NCBI RefSeq assembly: GCF_014200455.1 | Contig: NZ_JACHBW010000014.1 | Span: 166,539-230,538, forward strand | DNA length: 64,000 nt | Origin: Paraburkholderia bannensis | Lineage (GTDB): Bacteria; Pseudomonadota; Gammaproteobacteria; Burkholderiales; Burkholderiaceae | Direction of reading: 5' to 3' | Shown: positions 60,856-64,000 of the stretch, one piece after another | Layout of the letters: each line of letters opens with the position of its first letter | How positions within the stretch are numbered: position 1 is the first letter of the stretch | Notes under the pieces: generated by a model | What the model saw: only the letters and a program-made list of their open reading frames with translations | Told to the model about the DNA's origin: nothing | Databases searched by the model: none | Made by a program: the position numbers and the translations under genes

Positions 60856-61497
60856 TCACGAAGGCCACATGGATTTACGAATCACGCAACAGAAATTCCC
60901 GGCGTGGAAATGTGGTTCTTTATCTGAGATCACATCAGCCTTAACGTTACCGAACGTCGTCTCAGGCTTGTGTTTGATTCCCTCGTAGAAGGCAGAAATA
61001 ATCTCTTCCTTGAAACTGTCGCCGCGCGGATGTGCCTTTACGACTGCGTCACGTTCAGTATCGCTGTACTGATCATATTTCAGACCGAGAACATCCATTT
61101 CCACGCCGGCCGTCACCAGTGCAATGACCGGATGCATGTGTTGGGGAATACCGGGCGTCGTGTGCAAGGCAATAGATGTCCATACGGTGTCGATATCGTT
61201 CTGCGATATGCCCTCTTGTTCGAGGAAATCACGCGCGGCGTTGGCTCCGTCGACTTCAAACCTCTCGTTCGCGCTGCTGTACTGTTTCATAAGGCCGAAA
61301 TCGTGAAACATGCAGCCGCAATAAAGCAGCTCAGGGTCGAATTTGAGATTTCGCCTCGCGCCAGCGAGGGCGCCAAAGTAGAAAACCCGGCTCGAGTGGT
61401 TGAAGAGTAACGGGGTGGTGTTTTCCCGCGCGATCTCGGTCACTTTCCTGACAAGTGCACTATCCGGGATTTTGACGCCGTCAATTTCGATTGTCAT
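60856..61497 (-). CDS. HD-domain hydrolase (cyanamide-hydratase-like)
   Basis: A 213-residue HD-superfamily protein. The metal motif is visible as LFNHSSRVFYFG, then YCGCMFHDFGLM (the HD pair), WTSIALHTTPGIPQ and HPVIALVTAGVEMDVLG. This layout resembles cyanamide hydratase and related small-molecule hydrolases more than nucleotide-second-messenger HD enzymes. The ATG at 61497 follows GAGAGC; an upstream in-frame ATG is rejected for lack of a site. It lies about 100 bases after the catalase gene on the same strand and may be co-transcribed. Confidence 0.8.
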   Translation of the reverse strand: MTIEIDGVKIPDSALVRKVTEIARENTTPLLFNHSSRVFYFGALAGARRNLKFDPELLYCGCMFHDFGLMKQYSSANERFEVDGANAARDFLEQEGISQNDIDTVWTSIALHTTPGIPQHMHPVIALVTAGVEMDVLGLKYDQYSDTERDAVVKAHPRGDSFKEEIISAFYEGIKHKPETTFGNVKADVISDKEPHFHAGNFCCVIRKSMWPS

Positions 61498-61593
61498 CGT
61501 TCGCTCTCGTTGAGTGTCCGCAATAAGCGGATGGAGGAGATACGTCACTCCCCGCCAGGGTGGTGACGTAGGTGACCAGAAAGAAAGGTTTGG

Positions 61594-63078
61594 CTAGCGA
61601 GGATGGTTGGTCTCGTCGCGTACGGACGTATTCCCAAGCTGCTCCTGCGCTTCCAGGGCGAGCCTGACACCCGCGCCATAGGCAGGATCAGCCTTTGTGC
61701 AGTGCTCGATATGGAGTTCCCGGACTGCTGCGGAAACGCCATGCATCGCGCGTGCGGTATTTTCAAAAAGCACCTGCTGTTGTGCTGCAGACATCAAGCG
61801 AAACAGTTCCCCGGGTTGACTGAAATAGTCCTCATCGGCTCGGTGATTCCAGTGGCCTGCTTCCCCCTCCAGCGGCAACGGCGGCTCACTAAAGTCAGGT
61901 TGATCGAGCCACGCGCCGGTTGTATTGGGGTTGTAGGACGTTAAACCGCCCCGCTTGCCGTCGACACGCAGGAGTCCATCGCGGTGATAGCTGTTGTAGT
62001 GCCTTGTCGCCTTCGGCGCGTTGACAGGAATCTGGTGATGATTCACGGTCAGCCGATAGCGCTGTGCATCACCATACGAAAAGAGCCGACCTTGTAGCAT
62101 CTTGTCGGGCGAAAAGCTGATTCCGGGGACGATATTTGCAGGATTAAAGGCTGCCTGTTCGACGTCTGCAAACCAGTTTTCCGCGTTGCGGTTAAGCTCG
62201 AAACAGCCTGCCTCAATAAGCGGGTAATCCTTCCTCGACCAGACTTTGGTGAGGTCGAAAGGGTTGAACTTGCACGTGGAAGCCTCTTTTTCCGGCATGA
62301 TCTGGAAGTAAAGTGTCCAACGCGGAAACTCGCCGCGCTCGATCGCGTCATACAGATCCCTATGGTGACTTTCGCGATCGGAACCGACCAGGGCGACCGC
62401 CTCGGCGTCGGTCAGATTCTGAATACCTTGCTGCGTACGCATGTGAAATTTGACCCACGAACGCTCACCGGCCGCGTTGATCAGGCTGAAGGTGTGACTG
62501 CCAAAGCCGTGCATGTGGCGAAACGAACGGGGGATACCACGATCGCTCATGACAATGGTGACCTGGTGGAATGCCTCGGGAAGTTGCGTCCAGAAGTCCC
62601 AATTGCTTTGGGCGCTACGCAATCCCGTGCGGGGATCGCGTTTGATTGCGTGATTGAGGTCCGGAAATTTCAGTGGATCTCTCAGGAAGAACACCGGAGT
62701 GTTGTTCCCGACAAGGTCCCAGTTACCCTCCTCCGTGTAGAACTTCAGCGCGAATCCGCGAATGTCCCGTTCTGCGTCTGCGGCGCCCCGTTCACCCGCG
62801 ACAGTCGAAAAGCGGGCAAACATCTCTGTAGCCTTGCCGACCTCTGAGAACAGCTTCGCACGCGTATAGGCCGTTACATCGTGGGTCACGGTAAACGTAC
62901 CGTAAGCGCCCGATCCCTTTGCGTGCATGCGACGCTCCGGAATGACTTCCCGATCGAAGTACGCAAGCTTCTCCAGGAACCATACATCCTGGAGAAGTGC
63001 CGGGCCGCGCGGCCCGGCTGTCTGAATATTCTGGTTGTCCGGCACAGGTGCGCCGAAAGCGGTCGTCAATTTGCTCAT
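61594..63078 (-). CDS. katA: Monofunctional haem catalase (KatA type)
   Basis: A 494-residue clade-type catalase of normal small-subunit length. It has a typical opening (APVPDNQNIQTAGPRGPALLQD), the distal histidine in GTFTVTHDVTAYTRA, VGNNTPVFFLRDPLKFPD, RHMHGFGSHTFSLIN, and the haem tyrosine in RLFSYGDAQRYRL. It degrades hydrogen peroxide in the cytoplasm. The ATG at 63078 has GGAG six bases upstream; a long N-terminal extension in frame is rejected. The downstream HD hydrolase may share the transcript. No OxyR gene is adjacent. Confidence 0.94.
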   Translation of the reverse strand: MSKLTTAFGAPVPDNQNIQTAGPRGPALLQDVWFLEKLAYFDREVIPERRMHAKGSGAYGTFTVTHDVTAYTRAKLFSEVGKATEMFARFSTVAGERGAADAERDIRGFALKFYTEEGNWDLVGNNTPVFFLRDPLKFPDLNHAIKRDPRTGLRSAQSNWDFWTQLPEAFHQVTIVMSDRGIPRSFRHMHGFGSHTFSLINAAGERSWVKFHMRTQQGIQNLTDAEAVALVGSDRESHHRDLYDAIERGEFPRWTLYFQIMPEKEASTCKFNPFDLTKVWSRKDYPLIEAGCFELNRNAENWFADVEQAAFNPANIVPGISFSPDKMLQGRLFSYGDAQRYRLTVNHHQIPVNAPKATRHYNSYHRDGLLRVDGKRGGLTSYNPNTTGAWLDQPDFSEPPLPLEGEAGHWNHRADEDYFSQPGELFRLMSAAQQQVLFENTARAMHGVSAAVRELHIEHCTKADPAYGAGVRLALEAQEQLGNTSVRDETNHPR

Positions 63079-63310
63079 TGCGTGCTCCAAGGGAAGCTGC
63101 GTGAAAAAAGAGATGAGGCTCACGGTGACGCGACGCATTCGACACGTACCAGTGATTTCTCCCGGGCGCGTTGCAGGAAAGTGTGGCGAATATGAGGTTG
63201 TTTGAACTGTCAGCCACCGTGGAACTTGCCGACATCCCCCATGCTTTTCCACGCCCGCTGTGTCAACTTCGTTCAGCCGGAAACCGGCGGAACATTTCCG
63301 ATTCCGTATA

Positions 63311-63799
63311 TCAGGATTTCGAAACTGACGAACAGTGATAAAGATTCCTCACGACGCGATAGTCGTTGGCGTCGAACGCATCAACGAGTTTGTGCTGCAG
63401 ATCGCGGGGAATTTTCGACGCGAGCATCATCCAATCTGCGTTATGGGGGAAATGGCCGCGCGTCGACGGTTTGTAGATATCATCGCCGCGCCTTATGCGA
63501 TCACCAGATAGAACGCAGTGACCACTTTGCCGCGCACGACTACGTTTCCACGTTTGGGCGCCATAATGACCGGCGGTCGAGTCCCTGCATGCAATCGTGA
63601 GATTTCCTGCCGGATTACATCCGATGAACTCGATGCGTGCTGTCGCACCGGGCGTTACAGACTTACCCGGTGTCGCTTGACGTAGTCTGCGTAGCCTGGT
63701 GGATTGTGGTCCCTCGGTGTCTCGCTTCAGATCTTTTGAGATCGTCTCCAGCAGCGCTAGAGTGCTATCCCAAATAGCGTTTCGATCCAGCTCGCGCAT
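63311..63799 (-). CDS. Hypothetical protein, possibly degraded
   Basis: A 162-codon frame. The first 45 residues (MRELDRNAIWDSTLALLETI) and the last 55 (IYKPSTRGHFPHNADWMML, VDAFDANDYRVVRNLY) look protein-like, while the middle is arginine- and glycine-rich and less so. No family is recognised. It may be an old gene carrying a frameshift pair. Confidence 0.35.
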   Translation of the reverse strand: MRELDRNAIWDSTLALLETISKDLKRDTEGPQSTRLRRLRQATPGKSVTPGATARIEFIGCNPAGNLTIACRDSTAGHYGAQTWKRSRARQSGHCVLSGDRIRRGDDIYKPSTRGHFPHNADWMMLASKIPRDLQHKLVDAFDANDYRVVRNLYHCSSVSKS

Positions 63800-64000
63800 T
63801 TCTCACCTTCCGTCGTTTTGGCGAAATATCAGTTAGATGAAATCCTATGGCAAAGAAAATCCAGGAAAAGTGAAGATTAAAAATTCTGAAGAGAAACCCC
63901 GCCATTAGAAGGTGTTATGCACTTTTGTTAAGGGCTGCAAAGTGGACGAGCATAAGCACGGAGAATACGACGAAATGCAACCCAGCCAATGTTTCGGGCA

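Overview
The window looks like part of a secondary replicon (second chromosome or megaplasmid) of a Burkholderiales soil bacterium, most likely Paraburkholderia, Caballeronia or a close relative. The support is uniformly high GC, Burkholderia-type small stress genes (PsiE, a UBP zinc finger, three DUF2946 proteins), many LysR- and GlxA-type regulators, catabolic operons, and several decayed genes (aldehyde dehydrogenase, ClpB, aldo/keto reductase). This assignment is inference. I saw no rRNA, tRNA, CRISPR array or intact insertion sequence.

Layout. 1-6829 (minus) is a tight operon: UbiD decarboxylase, UbiX prenyltransferase, three subunits of a molybdenum hydroxylase and an acyl-CoA ligase cut by the window edge. 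The gene content matches furan-2,5-dicarboxylate and 2-furoate degradation (hmfFG and hmfABCD). It is divergent from a LysR gene, which is followed by a broken aldehyde dehydrogenase. 8886-12632 is a stress-gene stretch: PsiE, two small proteins, a thioredoxin-reductase-like flavoprotein without its redox cysteines, a UBP zinc finger and a ClpB remnant. 12829-19215 is a respiratory and copper region. It has a bd-superfamily oxygen reductase whose subunit I carries a C-terminal haem-c domain, a second membrane subunit, a dihaem cytochrome c, Sco, a PCu(A)C chaperone and three DUF2946 paralogues. A TraD-like orphan and unknown ORFs follow.

21408-36557 is the most striking part. A 2995-residue DUF4347 protein with an N-terminal LEPR motif and 16 repeats of about 144 residues is followed, with near-zero spacing, by a TolC-type outer-membrane protein, a HlyD-type adaptor, a second adaptor with a GAF-like N-terminus, and a membrane M50 metalloprotease with a PqqD-like N-terminus and an adaptor-like C-terminus. 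No ABC ATPase is present. I propose a dedicated, ABC-less export and processing system for the giant surface protein.

37096-41669 is a patchwork: a GlxA-type regulator, two epoxide-hydrolase-like proteins, an aldo/keto reductase remnant and a GNAT acetyltransferase. 41805-47024 holds a five-gene operon with three tandem RraA-family proteins, an aminotransferase and a hydrolase, divergent from a LysR gene across a good T-N11-A operator. 47559-56734 is one long run: a betaine/proline-type ABC importer (ATPase, permease, binding protein), serine hydroxymethyltransferase, a DapA-like lyase, an FAD amine oxidase, an aldehyde dehydrogenase and a ProC-like reductase. This suggests uptake and breakdown of a quaternary or cyclic amine. 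Two regulators, a cupin and a branched-chain-type binding protein follow. The window ends with an HD-domain hydrolase and a catalase.
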